A stretch of DNA of 49,198 nt from an uncultured Bacteroidota bacterium (GTDB taxonomy: Bacteria > Bacteroidota > Bacteroidia > B-17B0 > Aurantibacillaceae). Positions within the stretch are counted from its first letter, which is position 1; each line of letters begins with the position of its first letter. Below the pieces are notes generated by a model. The model was not told the origin of the DNA and ran no database searches. It worked only from the letters and a program-made list of their open reading frames with translations. Location of the stretch: positions 1 to 49,198 of the forward strand of contig CAILKE010000070.1 in assembly GCA_903834765.1 (NCBI GenBank). The letters run 5' to 3'. Position numbers and translations under genes: made by a program. This document shows, piece by piece, positions 9,311 through 18,185 of the stretch.

Positions 9311-9340
9311 GTGAACTTAATCACAATTGATTATTGTCAT
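9311..9340. promoter_or_regulatory. Two adjacent CRP/FNR-like dyads upstream of the adhesin
   Basis: GTGAACTTAATCAC (9311-9324) fits GTGA-N6-TCAC exactly. TTGATTATTGTCAT (9327-9340) fits TGA-N6-TCA. They start 16 bases apart and lie 80-109 bases before the adhesin ATG, in the shared region with the divergent helicase gene. Confidence 0.4.
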
Positions 9341-9482
9341 AATTTGAGATTAATCTAAGTGTTTAGATTTTTTCTTAAATAATTAAATATTCTTAAAGGC
9401 TGTCAATAACTAATCTTATTTTTATATGATAATTTTTGCCTCTACATTAAAAAAAATATTAAGTTTATAGGCTTATTTTTTT

Positions 9483-10994
9483 GTGATTTTGGAAACAGAA
9501 CAAACTACATCAATCAGACAATTATATCCTTTTCAGCTAGAGGCTGTGAATACTATATTTAATAAGCTTAAAGAAGCTAAGCCTAATGATAATATTTTAT
9601 TTCAACTTCCTACAGGCGGAGGAAAAACCATTATTTTTTCGGAAATAGTAAAGAATTATGTTCAACATTTTAATCGAAAAGTTTTAATACTTACACATCG
9701 TATAGAATTAAGTAAACAAACGTCGGATGTGCTTGCTAGTATTGGCATCAAAAACAAAATAATAAACTCTGAGGTTAAGTCATTACCGCAGCAAAGCGAA
9801 TACCAAACATTCACAGCTTTAGTAGAAACTTTAAATAATCGCTTGCAAGAAGATGATCAATTTTTAGAAGATATTGGTTTAGTAATTGTCGATGAAGCGC
9901 ATTACAATTCTTTCAGGAAAATATTTCATTACTTCGAAAACGTTAATATACTTGGCGTTACAGCAACTCCACTTAGTAGTAATAAAAAACTACCATTATA
10001 TCAAACCTATAAAGAAATCATTGTTGGAGAAAGCATTTCAGCTCTTATATCGCAAGGTTATTTAGCAGAAGGTATTACCTATAACAATGATGTTAATATT
10101 AGCACGCTAAAAGTGGGCAATAATGGTGAGTTTACTACAGGTTCTCACGAATTGCTTTATACACAAGCAATAATGCAAGGTAAGTTACTAGATGCTTATG
10201 AAGAAATTGGTAAAGGCACTAAAACACTTATATTCAATGCCGGAATTTTAACAAGTATTGCTGTATATAATTTATTCAAATCTAAAGGATATCCTGTAAA
10301 ATATTTAGACAGTACATTTAGCGACAGAGATAGAGCCGAAACGTTAGATTGGTTTAAAAATACAAAGGATGCCATTTTAAGTTCTGTTAGTATTTTGACA
10401 ACTGGTTTTGATGAGCCTGAAGTAGAAACCATTATTTTAAATAGAGCTACAAAATCATTAACGCTTTATCATCAAATGATAGGTCGTGGATCGCGCGTAC
10501 TTCCTCATAAAAAACAATTTAATATTGTTGATTTAGGTAATAATTCTCGTCGTTTTAATTTATGGCAATTTCCAATCGATTGGAAACATGTATTTGTGGC
10601 ACCTCACCTTTATTTAGAGCAACGCTATAAAGATGAATGGGATTATGAATTAGAAAATGATTACGAATTACCTGAAGATATTAAAGCCCGTTTTTTAAAT
10701 TCATCTGCAGAAGCCTTTATTGTGAGAGAACGCTATTTACAGTGCTTGCGCAAAGGATTAAAACCTCAAACAGTTTTGGATCAATCGCTTGATGATCACT
10801 TTGGACGAATTAAAGATAATGCCGCTGATTTTGATGAGGCCTTCGAGTTATTTGATTTACTGAGCGAAGAGGTAAAATACAGAGTAAAACAATTCTCGAA
10901 ATGTATTAATGCAACTAATAACTATACCGATTATCAAGCTCAATCATATAGTTCAAAGCTTCGTCGTAGATTGATAGGCTGGTTTGTGGAATAA
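9483..10994 (+). CDS. DEAD/DEAH-box (superfamily 2) helicase
   Basis: 503 aa. RecA-like domain 1 has a Q-type motif (about 15-22), Walker A PTGGGKT (43-49), motif II DEAH (137-140) and motif III TAT (160-162). RecA-like domain 2 has LTTGFDEP (about 306-312) and motif VI QMIGRGSR (331-338). The C-terminal 130 residues are helical and I do not recognise them. The overall plan resembles RadD/YejH-like and type III restriction-type helicases, but there is no nuclease or methylase nearby, so a DNA repair role is only a guess. The start is GTG; the first in-frame ATG is far inside the helicase domain, so a non-ATG start is needed. The gene stands alone. Confidence 0.88.
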   Translation: MILETEQTTSIRQLYPFQLEAVNTIFNKLKEAKPNDNILFQLPTGGGKTIIFSEIVKNYVQHFNRKVLILTHRIELSKQTSDVLASIGIKNKIINSEVKSLPQQSEYQTFTALVETLNNRLQEDDQFLEDIGLVIVDEAHYNSFRKIFHYFENVNILGVTATPLSSNKKLPLYQTYKEIIVGESISALISQGYLAEGITYNNDVNISTLKVGNNGEFTTGSHELLYTQAIMQGKLLDAYEEIGKGTKTLIFNAGILTSIAVYNLFKSKGYPVKYLDSTFSDRDRAETLDWFKNTKDAILSSVSILTTGFDEPEVETIILNRATKSLTLYHQMIGRGSRVLPHKKQFNIVDLGNNSRRFNLWQFPIDWKHVFVAPHLYLEQRYKDEWDYELENDYELPEDIKARFLNSSAEAFIVRERYLQCLRKGLKPQTVLDQSLDDHFGRIKDNAADFDEAFELFDLLSEEVKYRVKQFSKCINATNNYTDYQAQSYSSKLRRRLIGWFVE

Positions 10995-11042
10995 TTTTTT
11001 TTTATCATTTGCTTTTTAGTAAATTTGATAGAAATAATTATA

Positions 11043-11825
11043 ATGAAAAATTTACTATTTATATTATTAGTTTCAGTTGTTGCATTTTCTTGTAAAAAAA
11101 CAGATGCTCCAGCTCCAGAACCTTTACCTCCGGCAACTCCAGCGGTTGATACCACAGGAACGTTAAATATAGACATCTCGCATGTTGTAAATAACAACCC
11201 CTTACTATTAAGCAGCACATCATATACAAACGCTCATACCGATACTTTTAAAGTCGATCTATTAAAATATTATATTAGCAATGTTCAGCTTATCACAGCA
11301 ACCGGTTATACCTATACTGAAGCAGTAAGTTATTATTTGGTAGATCATTCAAATCCAAGTAGTTTACAATTATCTATTAAAAAAGTCCCAAGAGCAAATT
11401 ATAACTCTGTAAAGTTTTTAATTGGAATTGATAGCCTCCATAATGTTTCAGGAGCACAATCAGGAGCTTTAGATCCTGCAAATGCCATGTTTTGGACTTG
11501 GAATTCGGGATATATTATGGCTAAATTAGAAGGAACTTCTAATCAGTCTGGTGATCCAACAAAAAAAATAACGTTTCATTTAGGTGGCTTTTACGGTACT
11601 AATAGTTCAGTTAAAACTGTTTATTTAACGTTTCCAAACGCTGCAATTGTTTCTGAAAGTCATACACCTATCGTTAACACAAAAGCAGAAATAGCTCAAT
11701 GGTTTTCAAATCCAAATGTCATTAATTTCGCTACAACTTATGCTGTTACAACAACTAATAGTTCATCTAAGGCAATAGCTGATAATTACGCATCTATGTT
11801 TTCCATTACCTCTGTAGTTAATTAA
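11043..11825 (+). CDS. MbnP-like copper-binding lipoprotein
   Basis: 260 aa from the ATG at 11043; the six codons upstream are not needed for the signal. A lipoprotein signal peptide ends at C17 (VAFSC), followed by a Pro/Ala-rich linker. The body matches the MbnP family, with LKYYISNVQL (about 74-83), VKFLIGIDSLHNVSG (about 123-137) and the WxW motif FWTWNSGY with W151 and W153. In the family, a Trp of this motif is oxidised to kynurenine by the partner di-heme enzyme MbnH, creating a copper site. The next gene, directly abutting (TAAATG), is a MauG/MbnH-type di-heme protein, which strongly supports the assignment. A TAAATTTG element at 11020, similar to the Bacteroidota -7 box, lies just upstream, but no -33 element was found. 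Confidence 0.85.
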   Translation: MKNLLFILLVSVVAFSCKKTDAPAPEPLPPATPAVDTTGTLNIDISHVVNNNPLLLSSTSYTNAHTDTFKVDLLKYYISNVQLITATGYTYTEAVSYYLVDHSNPSSLQLSIKKVPRANYNSVKFLIGIDSLHNVSGAQSGALDPANAMFWTWNSGYIMAKLEGTSNQSGDPTKKITFHLGGFYGTNSSVKTVYLTFPNAAIVSESHTPIVNTKAEIAQWFSNPNVINFATTYAVTTTNSSSKAIADNYASMFSITSVVN

Positions 11826-12854
11826 ATGAGATTAGTATTTACCATATTGCTTTTATCCATAATTTCAGGCTGTTCGGTAGATCCTGAAATTAAACCAATT
11901 ATCGCAGCAGATAATATTAAAGAAATTATTCCTGATGGTTGGCCTACACCCTATTATAATTTTAGTAATAATCCCTTAACTCCAGATGGATTTATTTTAG
12001 GTAGAACACTTTTTTACGATCCTATTTTTTCATCTGATAATACTATATCGTGTGGCTCTTGCCATCAACAATTTGCTGCCTTTGCTAATTTAGCTCATGA
12101 TGTAAGTCACGGCGTAAATGGCTTATTAGGAAAACGAAATACACCAGCTCTTCAAAACTTAAATTGGAATACTAGCTTTGCTCATGATGGCGGTGTAACT
12201 AATTTAGAGTTCTTCCCATCGGTACCAATTACTCTTCCTTACGAAATGAATGAAACAATTAATCATGTGGTTTTAAAAATTAGTAATAGTTCTAAATATA
12301 AACCTCTATTAATTGCGGCTTTTGGCAATGATACGGTAACCTCTCAACGTTTGTTTAAAGCCTTAGCTCAATTTACAGGAACCATGTATTCATTTAATAG
12401 TAAATATGATCAAGTAAAAAAAGGCAAAGACACATATACTCCTCAAGAGCAAATCGGTTATAATTTATTTGTTCAAAAATGTGCAACCTGTCATAAAGAA
12501 CCATTGTTTAGTGATTATCTATTTAGGAACATAGGACTAAGTATTAACCCAGCGTATAACGATAGTGGTAGAGCGCACATTACAGGAAATGCCTCAGACA
12601 GATTTAAATTTAAAACACCTTCACTAAGAAATATTGAAAAAAGCGCTCCCTATGCGCACGATGGACGATACTCTTCCCTTACTCAACTGCTTAGTAATCA
12701 TTTTACAGGAACTGGAGGGTATGCCCCTACGCTTGACGCACAAATACAAGCAGGAATATCATTAACAACACAAGAGATGAATGACATTATTACATTTCTG
12801 AATACATTAACAGATCCTACTTTCTTAACAGATAAACGCTTTTCGGAAAATTAA
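11826..12854 (+). CDS. Di-heme cytochrome c peroxidase family protein (MbnH/MauG-like)
   Basis: 342 aa lipoprotein with lipobox cysteine C16. Two c-type heme sites are visible: CGSCH (C76, C79, H80) and CATCH (C219, C222, H223). The LGKRNTPAL segment (about 101-109), FAHDGG (about 118-123) and the C-terminal KTPSLRN...PYAHDGR pattern are typical of the CcpA/MauG family. The start codon directly follows the stop of the MbnP-like gene, so the two are translationally linked. In MbnH this enzyme forms a bis-Fe(IV) state and converts a Trp of MbnP to kynurenine. It would sit in the periplasm, or on the membrane as a lipoprotein. A plain H2O2-detoxifying peroxidase is the alternative, but the gene pair argues against it. 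Confidence 0.87.
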   Translation: MRLVFTILLLSIISGCSVDPEIKPIIAADNIKEIIPDGWPTPYYNFSNNPLTPDGFILGRTLFYDPIFSSDNTISCGSCHQQFAAFANLAHDVSHGVNGLLGKRNTPALQNLNWNTSFAHDGGVTNLEFFPSVPITLPYEMNETINHVVLKISNSSKYKPLLIAAFGNDTVTSQRLFKALAQFTGTMYSFNSKYDQVKKGKDTYTPQEQIGYNLFVQKCATCHKEPLFSDYLFRNIGLSINPAYNDSGRAHITGNASDRFKFKTPSLRNIEKSAPYAHDGRYSSLTQLLSNHFTGTGGYAPTLDAQIQAGISLTTQEMNDIITFLNTLTDPTFLTDKRFSEN

Positions 12855-12870
12855 TTATAACATAAATAGA

Positions 12871-13245
12871 ATGAACAAAATTTTTAAATACAGCTTCATT
12901 GCATTATTATTTTTTAGCTTAGTATCATGTACAAAAAACCAAGTGGGTGGTAGTGCCACTGTAAATGGAGTTGTATCTCATCATGGAAAAGCCATAGCAG
13001 ATGCATACGTATATATTAAATATGATGCTACAGAATTTCCAGGTGATGATTATACATTATACAACACCTTTGTAAAAGTAGATGGAAGTGGCAATTACAG
13101 CATTCCATTGTATAAAGGCAATTATTATATTTATGCTCGTGGCTACGATTATGCTATACCTGCGCCCTATATTGTTAAGGGTGGTTTATCGCTTACTGCT
13201 CGTAGTAGTGAAAACCTATCTAAAGACATTGCTGTAAGTGAGTAG
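12871..13245 (+). CDS. Small lipoprotein with carboxypeptidase-regulatory-like fold
   Basis: 124 aa. A signal peptide ends in a lipobox with C20 (SLVSC). The remaining 100 residues begin with a G-x-V-x-x-x-G-K-A-I-A-D-A-Y-V segment and have DGSGNYSIPL in the middle, as in beta-sandwich CarboxypepD_reg or transthyretin-like domains. It starts 16 bases after the di-heme gene and ends 28 bases before GH31, so it is in the same transcription unit. A role with the MbnP/MbnH pair is possible by position only. Confidence 0.75.
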   Translation: MNKIFKYSFIALLFFSLVSCTKNQVGGSATVNGVVSHHGKAIADAYVYIKYDATEFPGDDYTLYNTFVKVDGSGNYSIPLYKGNYYIYARGYDYAIPAPYIVKGGLSLTARSSENLSKDIAVSE

Positions 13246-13273
13246 ATAGGGGCAATCTTTAAAAAGGAAAGAC

Positions 13274-15913
13274 ATGAAAAGAATATTTACAAAATTGACT
13301 TTGGCTTTAAGTATTACACTTACAAGTTTAAGTAGCATTTATTCACAAACATTATTGCATCAAATAAACAGAGGGGACATCAATTTCCAACTTTACGATG
13401 ATGGATTTAAAATTAATAGTATTAGTTCAGGTAATACATTACTTGAAACCTATAAATTAGGCCCAGAATTACCAATTGGATTAGCGAGTTATCCATTTTC
13501 TGATGTCAATTATGCTAATTACATTCATCTTGTTGTTAAGGATAATGCTTTGTTTAATCAATGGATGACAAACAGCATAACTTCTTGGACAGCCAATGAT
13601 CCCTTGTATAAATTAGATGCAGTTTTTCAAAACACCATTCTTGGCGAAGGCTTTAATTTGCATATGGAGATATTATCTAACGATAAAATTAAAATCGACA
13701 TACAAAAAACAGCAAACCTTTCCCAATCATGGAAATACAGAACTAAACTAAGATTGAAGCTCTTCCCGAACGAATACTTTATGGGTTTTGGCGAGCGTTT
13801 AGAAGGCATAGCCTTTAGAGGAAAAAAAATGTTGAACTGGATTAGTGAGGGACAAGCAGATACCGTTCCAACTCCAAATCCCGAAAATCAAGGAAACTAC
13901 CGAGTGCCATTTTATTTATCTACTCGAGGTTATGGTTTATTATTAAACGAGAACTCATGTAGTTCGTTTGATTTGGGCGAAACGAATATTAACATCAATG
14001 AAATTGCAGTATGGGATCAAAAATTAAGCTTCACCGTTTATACTGGAGCTAATCCATCTGAAATCATTCAAAATTATACAGGAGATGCTGGAAGAATTCT
14101 TCGCACACCAGAACCTTGGGTGTTGGGGAATTGGATGATGGCAAAAAACAGAAACGGTTTTCAAACAGAAACAGATCGATCGAATCAAGTTGCAAATCTT
14201 TTAAGAACTGACAGTGTGCCTTGCAGCGCCATATGGCATCACTATTGGTCAGAAAAAATTAATGATATTTTGGGAGTAGGAAAAAAATGGGATTTAGATG
14301 TAGCAAAATATCCTAATTATTCAACCTTAGTTAACAATCATCATGCGGATGGTTTTAAAGTGTTACATTATTATTGGCCTTATATTTTTAATAATGATTA
14401 TGATTATAATACAGGAAATGCAAACGGCTATTTTATGAAAAATGCCTCAAACCAAACCTATTTAAATCAGTGGCTTTCCTTTTTTGCTCAAGTTGCTGAA
14501 CCTGATTTATCCAGACAAACAGTTCGCAATTGGTATAAAAACAATATTTTGATTAATGCATACAACTTGGGTAGTAGTGGTGGAATGATTGATTTTGGAG
14601 AGCATCACCGCATTGAAATGGTTGATTCGGCTAATGGTAATCCTTATGCGGTGCACAATGAATATCCTTTATGGTGGGCAAAAACTAATCAAGAATTTTG
14701 GGAACAAAAGCAGCCCAATGGAGATTATACATATTGGATGCGCGGCGGTTGGACTGGTATACAAAAATATTCACCTTTAATGTGGATTGGTGATCCGCAA
14801 TTTGATTGGTCTGATAAAGATGGCATTAAAACAATCATTCCAGCCATACTTTCAGCAGGTATATCTGGTCATCCGTTAGTGTCTTCTCATATCGGAGGCT
14901 ATGAGTATAATACGCTTCCAACAAATTCCGAAGAACTTTGGATTAGATGGTTACAAACATGCGCACTATTCCCTGTGATGTGGACACATGAAGGCAGTGA
15001 ATTGTTTTTCGGAACACATCTTGTATTTGATCAATCGGCACAAACTAAAGCCATGTATAAAAAATATTCAAAGCTACATTTGAAATTCTTTCCCTATTTC
15101 TACACACTAACTCAAGAAGCAAAGGAAAAAGGTATTCCAGTGGCGCGCTCACTTTACTTTCATTATCCTAACGATGCTAACACCATCGCTATCAAAGACC
15201 AATTTTTATTGGGAGACCGTGTAATGGTAGCGCCAGTTTTAAATTCGGGGGCAACAAGTAGAAGTGTTTATTTTCCATCTGGCGTTTGGTATGATTACTG
15301 GACAGGAGCTTTAGCAGCGGCTGGGCCAAGTACACAAAATGTAACGGCGGCTTTAGATAAACTTCCAATTTATGTAAAAGAAGGAACCATATTACCTTTG
15401 TATAATCAAGCGCATATTGAAACATTAGTAAAAAATGTCCCTGGTGTAAATGATTTTGGTTATGCCAATAGCAAAATGGAATTTAGATTTTATGGTTGTG
15501 GAACCGATCAATTGCAATTATGGGATAGTACCATCGTTCAAATGCACTATTATAATGGAGATTCAGCAACAACCATATCAGGAGGGCCAATTAGACAATA
15601 TACATCAACGTACATTCATAACACCACAAATTGTTATGTTGGACTTTATGAGCAAACACAAGAAACAAGTTTGAACGTTTATCCAAATCCAACAACAGGT
15701 GTTACCACAGTAGACGTTGAAATTTTATTAAACACTGAAAGTAAAATTGAAATTTATAATTTATCAGGTTCGTTGGTACATAGCGAAAAATTAACTAAAA
15801 AATCCGGAAACACTAAATTCCAAATTGATCTTAATAATTTGCCAAACGGTTTATATTTAATCAAAGTAAGTTCTAATAATGAATATAAGACCGTGAAATT
15901 AGTTAAACATTGA
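13274..15913 (+). CDS. Secreted GH31-family glycosidase with altered acid/base residue, T9SS type A
   Basis: 879 aa: signal peptide (about 1-25), GH31 N-terminal beta domain (about 30-275), TIM barrel (about 280-620), C-terminal beta domains and a T9SS type A sorting domain (about 800-879, starting NVYPNP). The nucleophile motif MIDFGE has D440, as in the sulfoquinovosidase/alpha-glucosidase branch. The region MRGGWTGIQKYSPLMWIGD (about 489-507) also matches that branch. At the acid/base motif, where the family has S-D-I-G-G or H-D-I-G-G, this protein has SSHIGGY: His at 539 (codon CAT, 14888-14890) replaces Asp. It may therefore be inactive, work on activated substrates, or use another residue. 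The ATG is preceded by AAAGGAAAG, an unusually good ribosome binding site for this genome. It follows the MbnP/MbnH/lipoprotein genes but shares no obvious function with them. Confidence 0.87.
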   Translation: MKRIFTKLTLALSITLTSLSSIYSQTLLHQINRGDINFQLYDDGFKINSISSGNTLLETYKLGPELPIGLASYPFSDVNYANYIHLVVKDNALFNQWMTNSITSWTANDPLYKLDAVFQNTILGEGFNLHMEILSNDKIKIDIQKTANLSQSWKYRTKLRLKLFPNEYFMGFGERLEGIAFRGKKMLNWISEGQADTVPTPNPENQGNYRVPFYLSTRGYGLLLNENSCSSFDLGETNININEIAVWDQKLSFTVYTGANPSEIIQNYTGDAGRILRTPEPWVLGNWMMAKNRNGFQTETDRSNQVANLLRTDSVPCSAIWHHYWSEKINDILGVGKKWDLDVAKYPNYSTLVNNHHADGFKVLHYYWPYIFNNDYDYNTGNANGYFMKNASNQTYLNQWLSFFAQVAEPDLSRQTVRNWYKNNILINAYNLGSSGGMIDFGEHHRIEMVDSANGNPYAVHNEYPLWWAKTNQEFWEQKQPNGDYTYWMRGGWTGIQKYSPLMWIGDPQFDWSDKDGIKTIIPAILSAGISGHPLVSSHIGGYEYNTLPTNSEELWIRWLQTCALFPVMWTHEGSELFFGTHLVFDQSAQTKAMYKKYSKLHLKFFPYFYTLTQEAKEKGIPVARSLYFHYPNDANTIAIKDQFLLGDRVMVAPVLNSGATSRSVYFPSGVWYDYWTGALAAAGPSTQNVTAALDKLPIYVKEGTILPLYNQAHIETLVKNVPGVNDFGYANSKMEFRFYGCGTDQLQLWDSTIVQMHYYNGDSATTISGGPIRQYTSTYIHNTTNCYVGLYEQTQETSLNVYPNPTTGVTTVDVEILLNTESKIEIYNLSGSLVHSEKLTKKSGNTKFQIDLNNLPNGLYLIKVSSNNEYKTVKLVKH

Positions 15914-16013
15914 CAGGACAATTAGAAAGTTGATGCTTCGAAATCCTTACTGCTGTTAGCTATTAAACGTTAATATAAAACCTCATATCTTAAAAATAAC
16001 TTCTTAAAAAAAA

Positions 16014-16178
16014 ATGAGAATTTTCGGAGGCTTTATACTAATACTTACCTATTTACTTTGGGTACTTTATAGACTTATAATTAAAAAAGATTTGAAAAAA
16101 AATCTCACAGCACTTTACGCCTATTCTTCATTTATATTTGTTTGGATCATTATATATTTATGTATGATTTATTTCTAA
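16014..16178 (+). CDS. 54-aa protein with two predicted membrane helices
   Basis: ATG to TAA, 54 codons. Residues about 4-19 and 36-53 are strongly hydrophobic and are joined by a short basic loop (KKDLKKN). No family recognised. It is the only reasonable coding stretch in the 400-base gap after the GH31 gene. AT-rich DNA readily gives Phe/Ile/Leu-rich open frames, so this is uncertain. Confidence 0.35.
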   Translation: MRIFGGFILILTYLLWVLYRLIIKKDLKKNLTALYAYSSFIFVWIIIYLCMIYF

Positions 16179-16332
16179 TTAATAAATACTGAATTGTATT
16201 TATTTAAAACATGCTACGCTTAAATAAAACATACATTAAATTCTACAAAAATTATAAATCTGATTGCCAAAGAATAATTAAAAAAACTAAAAAAGCATAA
16301 ACGATATAACACATAATGGTTGTTTAATAATT

Positions 16333-16488
16333 TTATCTTTTACTTCTCCCCTTAATAACACTTGTTAATGCTAATATAAGTGCTAATACAAATAAAACAT
16401 GAATGATGTTACCTACATTGTAAACAAAAAAACCTAACATCCAAAAAATAAATAAAATTACAGCGATGGTATACATTAAATTGCTCAT
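16333..16488 (-). CDS. Lmo0937-type small membrane protein
   Basis: 51 aa from the ATG at 16488; the frame opens 11 codons earlier but the family begins close to this Met. Two hydrophobic helices (about 5-22 and 26-43) flank a short VYNVGNIIHV turn and end in a basic tail KGRSKR. The pattern MYTIAVILFIFWMLGFF...HVLFVLALI is that of the Lmo0937/DUF5670 family of small stress-associated membrane proteins. It lies in a group of stress-type genes (esterase, UspA, nitroreductase). No FNR-like site was found in front of it. Confidence 0.75.
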   Translation of the reverse strand: MSNLMYTIAVILFIFWMLGFFVYNVGNIIHVLFVLALILALTSVIKGRSKR

Positions 16489-16636
16489 AGTGGTTATATT
16501 TAATTGATAACAAAAAAACAAAAAGGATATATCAACTTAAATAAAAAAAATCACAGAATTAAATGATATTAAACATAGTGTAGAATTCTCATAAAAATAA
16601 AAACTAAGTGCTCACTTATTTTTGATTGCATAAATA

Positions 16637-17974
16637 TTAAAAACCAAATGGATATGTTTCAGGAATCTGATGATTGTTTGATTCAACATGAAGAGGATAT
16701 AAGGCTTTTGTTTTATCAAGAAATATAAATGCATCATACCTCATAGGCATAATACTAGGTACGTAATTTCCAAGCTGATCCCGCATAGGATTATAAACTA
16801 CTCCAATTGCTCGATGTCCTATATGAGTTGAAAGACAAGAGATATCCTTAATATGATGCATCATTAATAATTTATTTTTTCCATTTGCAGCTTGATGAAA
16901 CAATTGTTCCCAGCTACCAACCTTTGCTTGCGGAATGGTAACTTTCCTAATAGCATCTCCCCAATTATTTCCTGCAATTACAGTTCCTTGATAAGACCCA
17001 AAACCTATAGCTACTACTCCATCCTTAGCATATTTCTCAGTTAAGAGTTGGCCTACATTTACCATTCCATCACCTATCATATCAGTAGCTCTAGCATCAC
17101 CAATATGAGTGTTGTGTTCCCAAATAATAATCTTTGCTTTATCTCCATGAAATTTCATTAAACGATCAATTGTAGATACCATATGATTATCTCTAATATT
17201 CCATGATCTTGGTCCACCCTGTATCATAGCACGATAATATCTTTCGGCATTAACTGCTATGATTGCATTTTGCTCGGTACTAAACACATTTTCAACATCA
17301 GAATTATAATTAGAAATTTTACTTCTAATTTCAATAAGAAGATCTAATACTGCTTGCTCGCACATTTCAGGGATAAATGCTGATGCTCTTGCATAAGACT
17401 GTCCTTCATCATCACCATAAGATTCAAAACAATTTAAAACCTTTTTAGCGGTATTAAAAGCATGTATATCATATTTTTTTAAATAAACCATCATAGCTTC
17501 CAAGGATTCTCGAAAACTATAAACATCTAATCCATAGAATCCAATTTTTTTATTGTTTGCCAAACTTGAATTAAATTTTTTTAGCCAATCAATAAAAGCA
17601 ACCATTTCCCAATTACCCCACATCCATGTTGGCCAACGATTAAAGGATTGTAGCACCTCATGTGAGCTATTACCTGATTGAGGATAATGTTTAACATATC
17701 TATTAACACGTGAGCAATCTGGCCAATCACCTTCAACTGAAATAAAAGAAAAGTTTTTTTCTTTTATTAAGCGTTGTGTAATTTTCATTCTCCATGTATA
17801 ATATTCATGGGTTCCATGTGATGCCTCTCCAATCAATACATATTTAGCATCTCCAATATATTCTATTAAAGGATCCAAGTCATCAATAGTTTCAAGTGGT
17901 TGCGCATGATGGCGTAAAGCATTGACAGCCTCTTCCGCATCAAATTTCGAAAATATGTTATTATCTATTCTCAT
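16637..17974 (-). CDS. Erythromycin-esterase-family protein
   Basis: 445 aa. The family signature GEASHGTHEYY has E50 and H53, which match the catalytic Glu and His of EreB. A second conserved acidic site is VEGDWPD (E81), and WEHNTHIGDAR (285-295) is near the C-terminal half. Members in environmental Bacteroidota are usually not macrolide resistance enzymes. Many lie in stress or oxygen-limitation gene sets, as here, and the substrate is unknown. No signal peptide, so cytoplasmic. An FNR-like dyad (ATGATAAAATTCAC) lies 45-58 bases upstream of the ATG. It is transcribed divergently from the response regulator. Confidence 0.88.
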   Translation of the reverse strand: MRIDNNIFSKFDAEEAVNALRHHAQPLETIDDLDPLIEYIGDAKYVLIGEASHGTHEYYTWRMKITQRLIKEKNFSFISVEGDWPDCSRVNRYVKHYPQSGNSSHEVLQSFNRWPTWMWGNWEMVAFIDWLKKFNSSLANNKKIGFYGLDVYSFRESLEAMMVYLKKYDIHAFNTAKKVLNCFESYGDDEGQSYARASAFIPEMCEQAVLDLLIEIRSKISNYNSDVENVFSTEQNAIIAVNAERYYRAMIQGGPRSWNIRDNHMVSTIDRLMKFHGDKAKIIIWEHNTHIGDARATDMIGDGMVNVGQLLTEKYAKDGVVAIGFGSYQGTVIAGNNWGDAIRKVTIPQAKVGSWEQLFHQAANGKNKLLMMHHIKDISCLSTHIGHRAIGVVYNPMRDQLGNYVPSIMPMRYDAFIFLDKTKALYPLHVESNNHQIPETYPFGF

Positions 17975-18018
17975 ATCTTAGTTTTTTACAAAAAAAGAAA
18001 TTATAGATTTTATTTTCA

Positions 18019-18032
18019 ATGATAAAATTCAC
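18019..18032. promoter_or_regulatory. FNR-like dyad upstream of the esterase gene
   Basis: ATGATAAAATTCAC fits TGA-N6-TCAC and differs from TGAT-N4-ATCA at one base. It is centred about 51 bases upstream of the esterase start codon, a position usual for class I or II activation. Confidence 0.4.
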
Positions 18033-18185
18033 ATTATATTATAGTTACTCTCATTATAAAAAATAGAAATATAAAATACGTTTGTACTATAACAATTTAT
18101 GTTAAAAAACAAAATGAACAGACAGATAAATTTTATATTAAACGATTAAGTTCTAATTTATCTTTAAAACAAAGGAATATAAAGA

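Noticed and set aside
9232-9324. 31-codon N-terminal extension of the SprB-repeat adhesin
   Set aside because: It would bury the signal peptide inside the protein and overlap two operator-like sites.
16211-16300. 29-codon basic ORF
   Set aside because: Too short and Lys-rich in AT-rich DNA; no terminator, binding site or homologue to support it.
16489-16636. Search for an FNR-like dyad in front of the Lmo0937-like gene
   Set aside because: Only a GAATTC-centred partial palindrome was found; it does not fit TGA-N6-TCA.
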